NCBI GenBank assembly: GCA_964607375.1
Contig: CAZSJY010000001.1
Span: 3,267-67,266 of the forward strand
DNA from: JACNLC01 sp964607375
GTDB taxonomy: Bacteria; Fidelibacterota; Marinisomatia; SCGC-AAA003-L08; JACNLC01
Length of the DNA: 64,000 nt
Direction of reading: 5' to 3'
The position numbers and the translations under genes are program-made. Shown here in pieces: positions 9,295-18,678 of this stretch (within the stretch, counting starts at the first letter, position 1; every line of letters starts with the position of its first letter). The notes under the pieces are model-generated. The model was not told the origin of the DNA. It made no database searches and saw only the letters and a program-made list of their open reading frames with translations.

Positions 9295-9320
9295 TATTAA
9301 AAGAGGGGGAAGCTATCCCC
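9295..9320 (-). terminator. Possible weak terminator after glycyl-tRNA synthetase
   Basis: On the minus strand a short GGGGA/TCCCC stem with a five-base loop is followed by a T-rich stretch. It lies in the 100-base gap between convergent genes, beyond the glyS stop. The stem has only five pairs and the T-run begins a few bases late, so this is tentative. Confidence 0.35.
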
Positions 9321-9366
9321 ATCGGGTAATGTTTCGTGTAATTTGTGAACATCTTCGGTTGTTTGC

Positions 9367-10836
9367 CTACATTCTGTCCCGAATTGCATCTCTCACTTTA
9401 TCAATGCCTACTCTAACCTGTTGCATTGTATCTCTATCACGCAAAGTAACAGTATCATCTTCCATAGTATCGTGGTCTACTGTAATTCCAAATGGAGTCC
9501 CAGCTTCGTCTTGTCTTCGATATCTTCGTCCTATTGAACCACCAGCATCATAAAATGCACTGAATTCCTCTCGTAATTCATCGACTATTGCATTTGCTTT
9601 TTCAGGTTGCCCCCCCTTATTCATCAGAGGAAAAACAGCTACTGTAGTTGGAGCAACTTTTGGTGATAATTTTAAGACAGTTCTTTTTTCTCCGTTTACT
9701 TCCTCTTCAACAAATGCATCAGCTAGGACAGTAAGAACAGCTCGATCAACTCCTGCTGAAGCTTCTACCACCGCAGGAACAAGATGTTCGTTATTCGGCT
9801 GGTCAAAATATGTCATTTTCTTTCCGCTGAATTTTGCGTGTTGGTCTAAATCGAATGTTCCTCTATCAGCGATTCCCTCTAACTCTGACCATCCAAAATC
9901 GAATTGATATTCTACATCATAACAAGCAGTGGAGTAATGTGCTAATTCATCAATTCCGTGCTGTCGCAATCGTAATTTATTTTCCGAAACACCTAAAGAT
10001 TTAAACCAATTTAGCCGTTCGTTAGACCAGTACTCTAACCATTTTCCTGTTTCCTCTGGGCGACAGAAAAATTCCATTTCCATTTGTTCAAATTCACGAG
10101 TTCTGAAAATGAAGTTTCCTGTGGTGATTTCGTTCCTAAAAGCTTTGCCAAGTTGTGCAATTCCAAAAGGTAATTTTTGTCGGGAAGTTGATTGAACATT
10201 CGGGAAATTAACGAATATGCCTTGTGCTGTCTCAGGACGAAGATAAACAACAGACGCTGAATCATCCGTTGGTCCCATATGAGTTTTGAACATTAAATTA
10301 AATTGTCGAAGATTAGTCCAATCACCTACTTTTTTTGTGTAAGGATCAATGAGTCCAACATTAATTAACGCTTCTCCACTTTTGGTTTGGTCTTCATTTA
10401 ACTTTCCAACAATTGATTGAAATTTCTCTTCATCATCGGAAAATTTAGGAATGTCATTATCATAAAAATGAACCAATAATTTTTCGACAACCTCATCTGG
10501 CTGCTCTTCTAATAAATGGTCCATACGATATCGTTTTTTTGATTCCTTGTTGTCAATCAATGGGTCGTGAAAATTGTCAACATGACCGCTGGCTTCCCAC
10601 ACTTTTGGGTGCATTAAAATCGCTGCGTCCATTCCAACAATATTTTCTCTTGAAGTTACCATTTCCTGCCACCAGAAATTTTTCACATTTCTTTTAAGTT
10701 CAACACCCAGTGGTCCGTAATCCCAAGTTGAGCCTAATCCCCCATAAACTTCGCTACTTTGAAATATGAAACCTCTTTGTTTTGAAAGAGATGTTAGTGT
10801 TTCTAAAATTGTGCCATCACTTTTAATATTTGCCAT
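9367..10836 (-). CDS. glyS: Glycine--tRNA ligase (class II, homodimeric type)
   Basis: This enzyme charges tRNA-Gly with glycine. The 489-residue length and the start 'SLSKQRGFIFQSSEVYGGLGSTWDYGPLG' are typical of the single-chain bacterial/eukaryotic form rather than the alpha2beta2 form. Class II motif 2 is seen as 'FRNEITTGNFIFRTREFEQMEMEFF' and motif 3 near 'VEASAGVDRAVLTVL'. The C-terminal anticodon-binding domain contains 'RYRRQDEAGTPFGITVDHDT'. It is 68 bases downstream of topA on the same strand and may be co-transcribed with it. Confidence 0.96.
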   Translation of the reverse strand: MANIKSDGTILETLTSLSKQRGFIFQSSEVYGGLGSTWDYGPLGVELKRNVKNFWWQEMVTSRENIVGMDAAILMHPKVWEASGHVDNFHDPLIDNKESKKRYRMDHLLEEQPDEVVEKLLVHFYDNDIPKFSDDEEKFQSIVGKLNEDQTKSGEALINVGLIDPYTKKVGDWTNLRQFNLMFKTHMGPTDDSASVVYLRPETAQGIFVNFPNVQSTSRQKLPFGIAQLGKAFRNEITTGNFIFRTREFEQMEMEFFCRPEETGKWLEYWSNERLNWFKSLGVSENKLRLRQHGIDELAHYSTACYDVEYQFDFGWSELEGIADRGTFDLDQHAKFSGKKMTYFDQPNNEHLVPAVVEASAGVDRAVLTVLADAFVEEEVNGEKRTVLKLSPKVAPTTVAVFPLMNKGGQPEKANAIVDELREEFSAFYDAGGSIGRRYRRQDEAGTPFGITVDHDTMEDDTVTLRDRDTMQQVRVGIDKVRDAIRDRM

Positions 10837-10904
10837 ATCTTTCCTATTTTTCTATCCAAGATGCAAAGTCGCAAAGCAACATTACATCCTTAGTTTATCA
10901 CTGA

Positions 10905-13403
10905 TTATTTGCGCTTTTTAAACCGTCCTTTTGTTGGACCTTTTGCTTTTTTCTTTTTTATTAATTCTATTGCTAATTCGAGAGTAACTGAATTTATGTC
11001 AGTGCTCTTTGGCAAAGTTGCATTAATTTTCCCATCGGTAACATATGCTCCATATCGTCCATCTTTTAGTTCGATTTTATTGTTTGTCTCGGAGTCAGTA
11101 CCAAGCTCTTTCAATACTGCTGATTTAGAGCTTTTTTTATCTTCTGATAATAACTCAACGGATCGTTCCAATGTTAAATCAATTATGCTATCCGGCAGGA
11201 CTACTTTTCTTGTATCTTTTCCACATCGAATATATGGTCCATACCGTCCAATGTCAGCAGTAATAGCTTGATTATTGTTTGGATGAATCCCAAGCTCTTT
11301 CGGTAAAGCCATTATCTTTTGAGCAATCTTTGGGGTAATTTCTTCTTTTGTAAATCCCGGTGGTAGAGATTTCATTTTCTTTCCAGCTTGTAGATAGGGG
11401 CCAAATCTCCCATCTTTTAAGAAAATCATTTCATTGTTATCTAACAGTCCAAGTTCTTCAGGGGTTTCGTTTTTCTTGTCAAAATAAATCTGAATTGTGT
11501 CAGCATTTAATTCACTAGGAATTACATCATCTGGGAGTGTTGCATTATTACCATTTTTCTGAACATAAATTCCATATCGTCCTATCTTGAGAGTTATAGG
11601 TGAATCTGTTTCCTCGTTTAGTGTTAGTATCGTTTTGGAAATAGATTTATCAAATTCTTGGTCTATTTGGTTTTTCAAACCGTCGTGTTTGTTGTCGCCA
11701 AAATAAAATCCATTTAAGAAATTTGAGTGATTCAATTCCTTTCGTGATATGTCGTCCAGTAAATCCTCAAGTTTCGCAGTAAATTGCAAATCAATTAAAT
11801 CATCAAAATACTTTTCTAAGAAATGCACAATCGCATACGCCGTTAATGTTGGAATAAGCGAATTTTTCACCTTGTTGACATATCCCCTTTTTTGGATATT
11901 TGTCATAATTGTTGCATAAGTTGATGGTCTGCCAATACCGAGAGATTCCAATTCTTTCACCAAAGTTGCTTCAGTAAAACGAGGTGGTGGTTTCGTGAAG
12001 TGCTGACTTGGCAACAATTGTTCGCAATTTACATTTTCGTTTTGTGATAGAGGAGGGAGGGTTTTCTCTTTATTGTCGAGTTCGCCACTCGGGTCGTCTG
12101 AACCTTCAACATACGCTTTGAAATAACCAGGGAATTCTATTATTTTTCCTTTAGCTTCAAAAATTGCATTTCCGTCTGATACTTTAACAGTTGTCTGTAA
12201 TAATTTTGCAGATACCATTTGACTGGCGACTGTCCGTTTCCAAATTAAATCGTATAACTGCCATTCTTTGCCGGTGAGTTTACCGCTTAAGCTATCCGGA
12301 GTTCTAAATGTTGAACCTGCTGGACGAATAGCTTCGTGGGCTTCCTGTGCGTTTTTCACTTTACTTTTAAACACGCGTGGCTTGGACGGTAAATAAATTT
12401 TCCCATAAAGTTTTTCGATTGCTGTTCTTGCACCGTTAATTGCTTCAGATGATAATGAAATCGAATCAGTTCTCATATAAGTGATATATCCGTTTTCGTA
12501 TAATTTTTGTGCAGTTATCATCACCTGTTGTGAACTCATCCGAAGTTTTCGAATACCTTCTTGCTGTAAAGTAGATGTAATAAACGGTGGATATGGATTT
12601 GATGTTATTGGTTTTTGCTCAATAGATTCAATCGTCCAAGAATGCTCTTTCAGGTTTTCTGATAAAGATTCTGCTTTATCTTTATTGAGGACTGTAATAT
12701 TCTTTTTAGATACTTCGCCTGTATTTTTATCGAAGTCTTTCCCTATTGCAATTTTATTATTATCTAATCGAATCAGTCTTGCATCAAATTTCCCATTTTC
12801 GGCATCAAATGTTCCAGTTAAGTTCCAATATTCACTTTCTACAAATTTGGTTCTTTGCTTTTCCTTGTCCACAATTAATTTTAGTGATGGACTTTGAACT
12901 CGACCGGCTGACAGCCCACCTTTTACATTAAACCATAATTGTTTAGAAACTAAAAAGCCGAATAGTCTATCTAAAATTCTGCGCGTTTCTTGTGCATTGA
13001 CTAAAGAACGGTCAATATCGCGAGTGTGTAAAAACGCATCTTGAATTGCCGATTTAGTTATTTCGTTAAATGCTAACCGTTTAATTGGAATTTTTGGTTT
13101 TAGCAACTCAATTAGATGCCAGGATATCGCTTCACCTTCCCTGTCTGGGTCAGTGGCAAGGTATAGTTCATCTGCATTTTTCAAGGCAGATTTTAATTCT
13201 GTAATAACTTTTTGTTTACCGGATGAAACCACATATTTCGGCTTAAAATTATTATCAACATCCACTCCGAGTTCTTTATCCGGCAAGTCGCGAATATGCC
13301 CAACTGATGCTTTAATAATATAATCTTCTCCCAAAAACTTTTGCAAAGTATTAGTTTTTGATGGAGATTCCACAATGATTAGTTTATTTATGTTTTTTCC
13401 CAT
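10905..13403 (-). CDS. topA: DNA topoisomerase I
   Basis: This type IA enzyme relaxes negative supercoils. In 832 residues I see the Toprim domain with D85-x-D87-x-E89-G (DPDREG) and the catalytic tyrosine Y309 within 'YITYMRTDS'. Past about residue 590 there are four C-terminal 'GR-G-Y' repeats (GRYGIYV, GRFGPYL, GRYGPYI, GRYGAYV) and a lysine-rich tail (KGRFKKRK). There are no four-cysteine zinc fingers as in E. coli, which is normal for the repeat-type C-terminus. Located upstream of glyS on the same strand and divergent from birA. Confidence 0.97.
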   Translation of the reverse strand: MGKNINKLIIVESPSKTNTLQKFLGEDYIIKASVGHIRDLPDKELGVDVDNNFKPKYVVSSGKQKVITELKSALKNADELYLATDPDREGEAISWHLIELLKPKIPIKRLAFNEITKSAIQDAFLHTRDIDRSLVNAQETRRILDRLFGFLVSKQLWFNVKGGLSAGRVQSPSLKLIVDKEKQRTKFVESEYWNLTGTFDAENGKFDARLIRLDNNKIAIGKDFDKNTGEVSKKNITVLNKDKAESLSENLKEHSWTIESIEQKPITSNPYPPFITSTLQQEGIRKLRMSSQQVMITAQKLYENGYITYMRTDSISLSSEAINGARTAIEKLYGKIYLPSKPRVFKSKVKNAQEAHEAIRPAGSTFRTPDSLSGKLTGKEWQLYDLIWKRTVASQMVSAKLLQTTVKVSDGNAIFEAKGKIIEFPGYFKAYVEGSDDPSGELDNKEKTLPPLSQNENVNCEQLLPSQHFTKPPPRFTEATLVKELESLGIGRPSTYATIMTNIQKRGYVNKVKNSLIPTLTAYAIVHFLEKYFDDLIDLQFTAKLEDLLDDISRKELNHSNFLNGFYFGDNKHDGLKNQIDQEFDKSISKTILTLNEETDSPITLKIGRYGIYVQKNGNNATLPDDVIPSELNADTIQIYFDKKNETPEELGLLDNNEMIFLKDGRFGPYLQAGKKMKSLPPGFTKEEITPKIAQKIMALPKELGIHPNNNQAITADIGRYGPYIRCGKDTRKVVLPDSIIDLTLERSVELLSEDKKSSKSAVLKELGTDSETNNKIELKDGRYGAYVTDGKINATLPKSTDINSVTLELAIELIKKKKAKGPTKGRFKKRK

Positions 13404-13494
13404 ATAGTTTAAATTTACCTACAATGGAATTGTATAAAGCAAATGTTATTCTGTGTTTTGTTGGGATGTGGTTTTTGTGAATAATTTGGTTCTT

Positions 13495-13513
13495 TATGTT
13501 TTTTAGAAACATA
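13495..13513. promoter_or_regulatory. Inverted repeat before the biotin ligase gene
   Basis: TATGTTT and AAACATA (7 bp each) are separated by five bases, ending 14 bases before the birA start in the 124-base topA/birA divergent gap. It could be an operator or a small mRNA hairpin near the ribosome site. No known consensus is matched. Confidence 0.3.
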
Positions 13514-13527
13514 GTAAATTTCGAAAT

Positions 13528-14289
13528 ATGTTTTCCGAGCAATTATATCATTCTCATTTAAAAACCAACATATTTGGGGGAAAACTCAAATATTCTCCAA
13601 AAACAGAGTCAACGAGTAAAATTATATGGGAAATGATTCACTCAAGAAAGGGTTATGAGGGAATGATTTCCATAACCGACCATCAAACTTCCGGTAGAGG
13701 GCGTAGAGGTAATTCGTGGTTTTCCCTGCCAAATTTAGGTTTGACATTTTCTATACTTCTTTACCCAAAACTTCCTATCGAAAAGCTTGGACTCATCTCT
13801 CTATTTGCAGGAGTTGCTTGTGCAAAAGGAATACAAAATACTACCCAAATAAAAGTTCAGCTCAAATGGCCCAATGATATCGTATTTCAGCAATCTAAAC
13901 TGGGTGGTGTTTTAGCGGAAAACCACAAAATTGAAAACAAAAATGTAGTAGTTCTTGGGATTGGCGTCAACATAAATGAAGAATTAAACGATTTTCCTTC
14001 TTATCTTCAACACACAGCAACATCGTTGAGAAACATTTCTAACAACTTACACAAACGAGAAATAATCTTGGCAGAAATTATCAATCAATTAGAAAAACTA
14101 ATCCAAGCAGATGTACAAATTACCAATGAGTGGAAAACTTTTTGTTCACATCTAAATTCTAATGTAAAATTTCATTATGGAAATGAACTGTTATACGGTA
14201 GGTTTATTGATTTAAATGAACAAGGTCATGCTTTGATTAAAATCAATAACAAAATACGAACCTTTTCATCTGGAGAAATACAAGTTTAA
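13528..14289 (+). CDS. birA: Biotin--[acetyl-CoA carboxylase] ligase
   Basis: It activates biotin with ATP and attaches it to the biotin carboxyl carrier protein. The 253-residue product is catalytic domain only: the biotinyl-AMP loop 'GRGRRGNSW' begins at residue 57 and 'KWPNDI' spans 113-118. A winged helix, as in E. coli BirA, is absent, so it cannot act as a repressor. The stop codon overlaps the start of coaX by one base (TAATG), which implies translational coupling. Confidence 0.94.
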   Translation: MFSEQLYHSHLKTNIFGGKLKYSPKTESTSKIIWEMIHSRKGYEGMISITDHQTSGRGRRGNSWFSLPNLGLTFSILLYPKLPIEKLGLISLFAGVACAKGIQNTTQIKVQLKWPNDIVFQQSKLGGVLAENHKIENKNVVVLGIGVNINEELNDFPSYLQHTATSLRNISNNLHKREIILAEIINQLEKLIQADVQITNEWKTFCSHLNSNVKFHYGNELLYGRFIDLNEQGHALIKINNKIRTFSSGEIQV

Positions 14290-15026
14290 TGCTACTAACA
14301 ATAGACATCGGAAATACCAATGTGGTTTGTGCTGTTTTTGTCAACGACAACCTTGTTGAGGCAGTTCGCATTGAATCTGACCTCAATTTCTGGAGTAAAA
14401 TTCATCCATTGTCAAAATATTCGATTAGTGGAGTTGTAATTAGTTCGGTTGTTCCTAGTCTTACAAAAATTTACATTGAAGCAGTCGAAAAAAATTTTAA
14501 AATTATGCCCTTAGTGGTTTCAGTAGAAAATTCCGGTTTAAAATTTGATGTAGAAGATGCATCAGAGGTTGGGGCTGATAGAATTTGTAACTGTGTGGCT
14601 GCCATAAAACAATTTGGTGCTCCAGCGATTGTTGTAGATTTTGGGACAGCAACAACTTATGATGTGATTGATGAAAATCAAACTTTTATCGGTGGTGCGA
14701 TTGCTCCAGGAATTGATGTCTCGGCTCGATATTTGTTTGAGAAGGCTGCATTATTGCGAGACACCGCATTCACTTTTCCAAAGAATGTTGTTGGTAAAAA
14801 CACAAAAACCAATCTTCAATCCGGGATTATGTTCAGTGCTATTGATGAAGTTGAGGGAATGATTTCACGAATACAATCTGAAATGAAATGGGATAATACG
14901 AACATTGTTTTAACCGGTGGATTTGGCAAACTCATTTCCCCTAAACTTACCATTAATCATACACTCGTTTCATCACTAACGCTCGACGGAATGCGTTTAA
15001 TTCATTCTGAAAACGCTGAATCATAG
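14289..15026 (+). CDS. coaX: Type III pantothenate kinase
   Basis: It catalyses the first step of coenzyme A synthesis, phosphorylation of pantothenate. Family motifs are visible: the P-loop-like 'DIGNTNVVCAVF' at the N-terminus, 'DRICNCVAAI', 'VDFGTATTYDVI' and 'GGAIAPGI'. The 245-residue length is normal for CoaX, a member of the ASKHA superfamily that is insensitive to CoA feedback. Its pairing with birA is common in bacteria. Start and stop of the two genes overlap by one base. Confidence 0.95.
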   Translation: MLLTIDIGNTNVVCAVFVNDNLVEAVRIESDLNFWSKIHPLSKYSISGVVISSVVPSLTKIYIEAVEKNFKIMPLVVSVENSGLKFDVEDASEVGADRICNCVAAIKQFGAPAIVVDFGTATTYDVIDENQTFIGGAIAPGIDVSARYLFEKAALLRDTAFTFPKNVVGKNTKTNLQSGIMFSAIDEVEGMISRIQSEMKWDNTNIVLTGGFGKLISPKLTINHTLVSSLTLDGMRLIHSENAES

Positions 15027-15096
15027 CTATTGTACCACCTTCATAGTTGTAACCAAATAAAAATTTAACCATCTAAATCGAAAAAGGTGGTTTACT

Positions 15097-15441
15097 ATGT
15101 TTGGTTTGTTTAAGAAAAAAGAAAAGTATTTAATAGAATTTACAGACGAAAATTGGGGTGCAGAAGTCATTCAATATGAGGGGGTAGTTCTTGTTGATAT
15201 TTGGGCTTCATGGTGTGGACCATGTAAACTAATTGGTCCGATTGTTGAAGAAATCGCAAATGAATTTGTCGGTAAAGCAAAAGTCGGAAAACTGAACACT
15301 GAGTATAATCAAAAATCTAAAGAGTTGGGAATACGAAGTATCCCTACACTCCTTTTCTACAAGAATGGAAAGTTAATTGATAAAATTATCGGAGCTCAAC
15401 CCAAAAATGTTATCATTCAGAAAATAGTTAAAAACATATAG
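15097..15441 (+). CDS. trxA: Thioredoxin
   Basis: This is a 114-residue disulfide reductase with the classic WCGPC active site (C40, C43) and the cis-proline in 'IPTLLFYKNG'. The first nine residues (MFGLFKKKE) are an unusual short extension before the thioredoxin fold. An AAAGGTGG ribosome site precedes the ATG. It may be transcribed from its own promoter in the 70-base gap after coaX. Confidence 0.93.
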   Translation: MFGLFKKKEKYLIEFTDENWGAEVIQYEGVVLVDIWASWCGPCKLIGPIVEEIANEFVGKAKVGKLNTEYNQKSKELGIRSIPTLLFYKNGKLIDKIIGAQPKNVIIQKIVKNI

Positions 15442-15529
15442 GCTGAAAGTATATCGTGTGGAGCCAAAATTTGATAAAAAATAACTCTGCGGTAGGTTTA
15501 CATTTTCCAATCTCCTTAATTTTGAAGGT

Positions 15530-16114
15530 ATGTTAAAAGATGAAAACAAAACTATTTCTCTTGCAAAAGAAGGAAACACAAAAGCACTCAGCGAGTTGGT
15601 AACACATTACTCACCTAAAATTTATAATTTGGGGCTTCGGTTAATGCGAAACGAGACTGATGCTGAAGATGTTTTGCAGGAAACTTTCCTTAAAATGGTC
15701 AAGAAGATTGATACTTTTAAAGGAAATTCATCTCTATACACTTGGCTTTATAGAATTGCAACAAATGTTGCATTAGAAAAATTGAGAGATAAACATCACA
15801 AAAATTTAGAATATTCTCTGGATGATCCGGATTATCAAGAGGTAGGGAAAAATGAACCTTTTTCTATTCCGAAGCATCTGGAAAATAAACTATCTGATAA
15901 AGAATTTCGAAAATATCTCAATTTTGCAATGAAAGACTTGAATGAAAACCTTAGAACAATTTTTATTTTGAGGGATATTGAAGAAAATTCGGTGGCAAAT
16001 ACCGCGAAAATTCTTGGTATTTCTGAGTCGAATGTTAAAGTCAGATTAATGCGTGCAAGATTAGCCCTCCGTGAAAAATTCACAGAATATTTCAAAAACG
16101 AGGGATTTGAATGA
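15530..16114 (+). CDS. ECF-type RNA polymerase sigma factor
   Basis: This 194-residue sigma-70 family protein has region 2 ('DAEDVLQETFLKMVKKI' and 'LYTWLYRIATNVALEKLR') and region 4 ('NTAKILGISESNVKVRLMRARLALREK', a helix-turn-helix for the -35 element). The layout is that of extracytoplasmic-function factors such as RpoE/SigW. The next gene overlaps by four bases (ATGA) and encodes a small zinc-finger protein that is likely its anti-sigma factor. The signal it answers and its target promoters are not visible. Confidence 0.92.
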   Translation: MLKDENKTISLAKEGNTKALSELVTHYSPKIYNLGLRLMRNETDAEDVLQETFLKMVKKIDTFKGNSSLYTWLYRIATNVALEKLRDKHHKNLEYSLDDPDYQEVGKNEPFSIPKHLENKLSDKEFRKYLNFAMKDLNENLRTIFILRDIEENSVANTAKILGISESNVKVRLMRARLALREKFTEYFKNEGFE

Positions 16115-16353
16115 GTCATCATAAACATAACGATGAATTAAAAAAACTCATCTGTCAACAAATGGGAGAGGATATTGATGCACCAGTTTGTGATGAAATT
16201 ATCAATCATCTTGAAGAGTGTCCTGAATGTAAGGTCCACTTTGATTCAGTAAAAAATGTGGTGAAAATTTACCGTATAACAGAAGAAGAAAAAGATGTCC
16301 CAGAAGATGTATCACAGCGTTTATTTAAAGTACTCAATTTAAAGGATAAATAG
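16111..16353 (+). CDS. Small soluble zinc-finger anti-sigma factor
   Basis: An 80-residue protein whose H33-x3-C37-x2-C40 motif, with C27 nearby, matches the zinc-binding anti-sigma (ZAS/zf-HC2) module that occludes ECF sigma factors. There is no transmembrane segment, so unlike RseA-type proteins it would act in the cytoplasm, possibly as a redox sensor in which zinc loss frees the sigma factor (the RsrA principle). Its ATG overlaps the sigma factor stop, which supports coupled production. Function is inferred from motif and position. Confidence 0.8.
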   Translation: MSHHKHNDELKKLICQQMGEDIDAPVCDEIINHLEECPECKVHFDSVKNVVKIYRITEEEKDVPEDVSQRLFKVLNLKDK

Positions 16354-16356
16354 ATT

Positions 16357-16722
16357 ATGAAAAATATTTGTATCCCGGCAAAAGCACCGGAATTAACTGC
16401 AGAAGTCGACAACCATTTTGGTCATCCAAACTGGTTTTTAATCGTGAATGAGGATGGTGGATTAGTTCAAGCAATCATAGGTGACGAACATTCACATCAC
16501 GCAAAAATCTTTTCGCGTTCTGAAGAACTTGGATTTGATTCTGTTGTAACCTTCCATATGGGTCCTGGTGCATATAATGTAGCTGAAGAGTTTGGGGTAA
16601 ATATTTTCTTACTAAATGATACCCCTTCTGTGAAAGAGGCAATTGCTCAGCATCAAAGTGGAAATACAACATTACTCACCACAGGGGAGGGTTTATCTTG
16701 CGGTGGTAACTGTAATCATTAA
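16357..16722 (+). CDS. NifX/NifB-like dinitrogenase cofactor-domain protein
   Basis: This 121-residue protein has the ribonuclease-H-like NifB/NifX fold pattern: 'KNICIPAK', 'VDNHFGHPNWFLIV' and 'MGPGAYNVAEEFGVNIFL'. A terminal C-G-G-N-C-N-H segment could bind metal. Members outside nitrogen fixers are linked to iron-sulfur or molybdenum cluster handling, but no nif genes occur here, so nitrogen fixation should not be assumed. The start lies three bases after the anti-sigma stop, making a sigma/anti-sigma/NifX-like operon. It ends three bases from a convergent gene. Confidence 0.8.
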   Translation: MKNICIPAKAPELTAEVDNHFGHPNWFLIVNEDGGLVQAIIGDEHSHHAKIFSRSEELGFDSVVTFHMGPGAYNVAEEFGVNIFLLNDTPSVKEAIAQHQSGNTTLLTTGEGLSCGGNCNH

Positions 16723-16725
16723 GTT

Positions 16726-17751
16726 CTATTTACTAAACTTCTCTTTTTGTTGCTGAAAATAGGCACTGGTTGGGTCTATTGTGATTGCTCTTTCAATAGT
16801 TTCAACTGCTTCTTCTTTTCTACCTAATTTCCATAACACTTCTGCTTCAGTATCAATTATTTGAGCTTGATTGTTGGGGTTCTGGTTTTCCAAAGGAATT
16901 GCTAATCGAACTTTCTCTAATGCATCGTTAAGGTTAACTTCCAATTCTGACATTCTCCATGCATAAGCATTTAAAACACTTGAGTTTGTTGGAAATTTAG
17001 TTATCCATTCTTGAAACAGCTCTACTTCCTTAGTGGTTTCTTTAATTGCTCCAAAATATCGGACTAATTGCTCAAAAGCAGTATAGATAAATTTTGAAGA
17101 AGGATATTGCTTTATAAAATTACTTAAATCTTCATAGTTTCCGTTGCCGAGAGATTCTAGTGCCAAGAAATATCTTGCTGTGGTTAGATTCTCAGATAAA
17201 TCTGTAGGATATTTGTTAACTAAAGTACTGAAGATTTTACTGGCTTCTTCAAGTTGAGTGGAATTCCACAATTTCTGACCTAACAGCATTGCCACTTCAA
17301 TATCATCTGGATTGTTTGCAAACCTAGTTTGTAAATCTATTAGAGTATTTTTGCCGTTGAGGATTTCTTGCTGTCTAATAACAAATTGATCAGGTGGTAA
17401 ATAACCTGGTATTCTATCAACTTCTTTGCCGTTGCTATTAATAAAAACAATAGCGGGATATCCTGTTACTCTGTATTGTTTTGCTATATCAATACCCTCT
17501 CCAGCTTCAGCATTAATTTTTAAGTTTACAAATTGTTTTGATAATTCAACAACTGCGGGGTGTGAAAAAGTATCAGCATCTAGCCTTTTACACCAAACAC
17601 ACCAATCTGTGAAAAAATCTATCATTATTATTCTATCTTCTGATTTTTCTAACGCTTCGACAAAGTTGCCCTTATGCCAATTGATAGATGATTCATTTGT
17701 ACAGCCTAACCACATCAAAAATAACATAGCAGTCATAAATAACTTTTTCAT
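16726..17751 (-). CDS. Thioredoxin-like lipoprotein with TPR-type C-terminus
   Basis: A 341-residue exported protein. A hydrophobic leader with Cys17 suggests a lipoprotein, although the residue at -3 is tryptophan. The thioredoxin-like domain (about 30-130) has C51-V-W-C54 in 'DFFTDWCVWCKRL' and 'VTGYPAIVFIN' as its cis-proline region. The remaining ~200 residues are helical repeats of TPR type ('EEAVETIERAITIDPTSAYF' near the end). It likely handles disulfides in the periplasm. The ribosome site GAGGT precedes the ATG. It lies 23 bases after the FKBP lipoprotein gene on the same strand, so both probably serve envelope folding. Confidence 0.85.
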   Translation of the reverse strand: MKKLFMTAMLFLMWLGCTNESSINWHKGNFVEALEKSEDRIIMIDFFTDWCVWCKRLDADTFSHPAVVELSKQFVNLKINAEAGEGIDIAKQYRVTGYPAIVFINSNGKEVDRIPGYLPPDQFVIRQQEILNGKNTLIDLQTRFANNPDDIEVAMLLGQKLWNSTQLEEASKIFSTLVNKYPTDLSENLTTARYFLALESLGNGNYEDLSNFIKQYPSSKFIYTAFEQLVRYFGAIKETTKEVELFQEWITKFPTNSSVLNAYAWRMSELEVNLNDALEKVRLAIPLENQNPNNQAQIIDTEAEVLWKLGRKEEAVETIERAITIDPTSAYFQQQKEKFSK

Positions 17752-17774
17752 TTCAACCTCGTTACCTCTACAAT

Positions 17775-18599
17775 TTAATCTAAAATATCAACTAATTCTA
17801 CCTCGAATACTAATGTTGCATTTGGTGGAATTACACCCCCTGCACCACCTGCTCCGTAACCAAGTTCAGGTGGAATAATGAGTGTTCTTTTTTCTCCTTT
17901 TTTCATCAAAGCAATGGCTTCATCCCAGCCCCTAATTACTCGACCTTTGCCAAGCTGAAACCTAAATGGTTGTCCTCTGTCATGAGAGCTGTCAAACTTA
18001 TTTCCAGTTGATAGCATGCCTGTGTAGTGAACAACTACTGTTTGATCTTGTTTTGGTAAACTTCCAGAACCCTCTTTATGGATAATCATTTTTAGACCTG
18101 ATTCAGTGTTAACTTCTTTTCCTGGCAAAGAAAAATCTGTGTCAACAAATGCTTTTTCGATACTAAATAATTCTACTTCAAAAATAAGAGTTGAGTTTGC
18201 AGGAATTTTACCCATAGAACGATTACCATATCCAAGTTCAGGTGGAATTGTAAATTTAAATTTAGATCCTGTTGGCATTAATTGCAAACCTTCTGTCCAT
18301 CCTTTGATTACTTGGTTAAGACCAAATTTAATGGTTTCGCCTCGTTCAACTGATGAATCGAAGACAGTACCATCAATAAGATTTCCGTGATAGTGAACCT
18401 CTACCTTGTCAGTTGCATTTGGTTTATCACCGGTACCCATTTTAATAATTTCATATTGTAAACCTGATTCTGTAGTCATTATTTCCCCTTCCTGAGCTTT
18501 GTTGTTCACGGTTTCATTTTGAATTTCTATGTTTTGTTTATCTTTCTTACATCCAACTGTTAGCATTAAAGTAAATGATAAAATCAGCATTAAACGCAT
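17775..18599 (-). CDS. Double-domain FKBP-type peptidyl-prolyl isomerase, lipoprotein
   Basis: This 274-residue protein has a lipoprotein-like leader ending at Cys17 and two FKBP domains in tandem. Both carry the hallmark 'VEVHYHG'/'VVVHYTG', 'FDSS', a 'G-V-I-GW' helix start and the 'IPPELGYG' loop. It isomerises X-Pro bonds and assists folding, probably anchored in the periplasm. An AGGAG ribosome site precedes the ATG. Its neighbours are a thioredoxin-like lipoprotein and a parvulin, giving a three-gene envelope-folding cluster. Confidence 0.93.
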   Translation of the reverse strand: MRLMLILSFTLMLTVGCKKDKQNIEIQNETVNNKAQEGEIMTTESGLQYEIIKMGTGDKPNATDKVEVHYHGNLIDGTVFDSSVERGETIKFGLNQVIKGWTEGLQLMPTGSKFKFTIPPELGYGNRSMGKIPANSTLIFEVELFSIEKAFVDTDFSLPGKEVNTESGLKMIIHKEGSGSLPKQDQTVVVHYTGMLSTGNKFDSSHDRGQPFRFQLGKGRVIRGWDEAIALMKKGEKRTLIIPPELGYGAGGAGGVIPPNATLVFEVELVDILD

Positions 18600-18678
18600 A
18601 ATATTCTCCTAATTATAGGGTGTAAACTTATTGCAAATAAATGTTTAAAATTGAGAAATTATTAAGAAATTTGGTGTT

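Noticed and set aside
10909..13403. Long open frames opposite topA and opposite other large genes.
   Set aside because: They follow the codon periodicity of the real gene on the other strand and match no family.
16357..16722. NifX-like protein as evidence for nitrogen fixation.
   Set aside because: No nif structural or assembly genes occur nearby and such domains are common in non-fixing bacteria.
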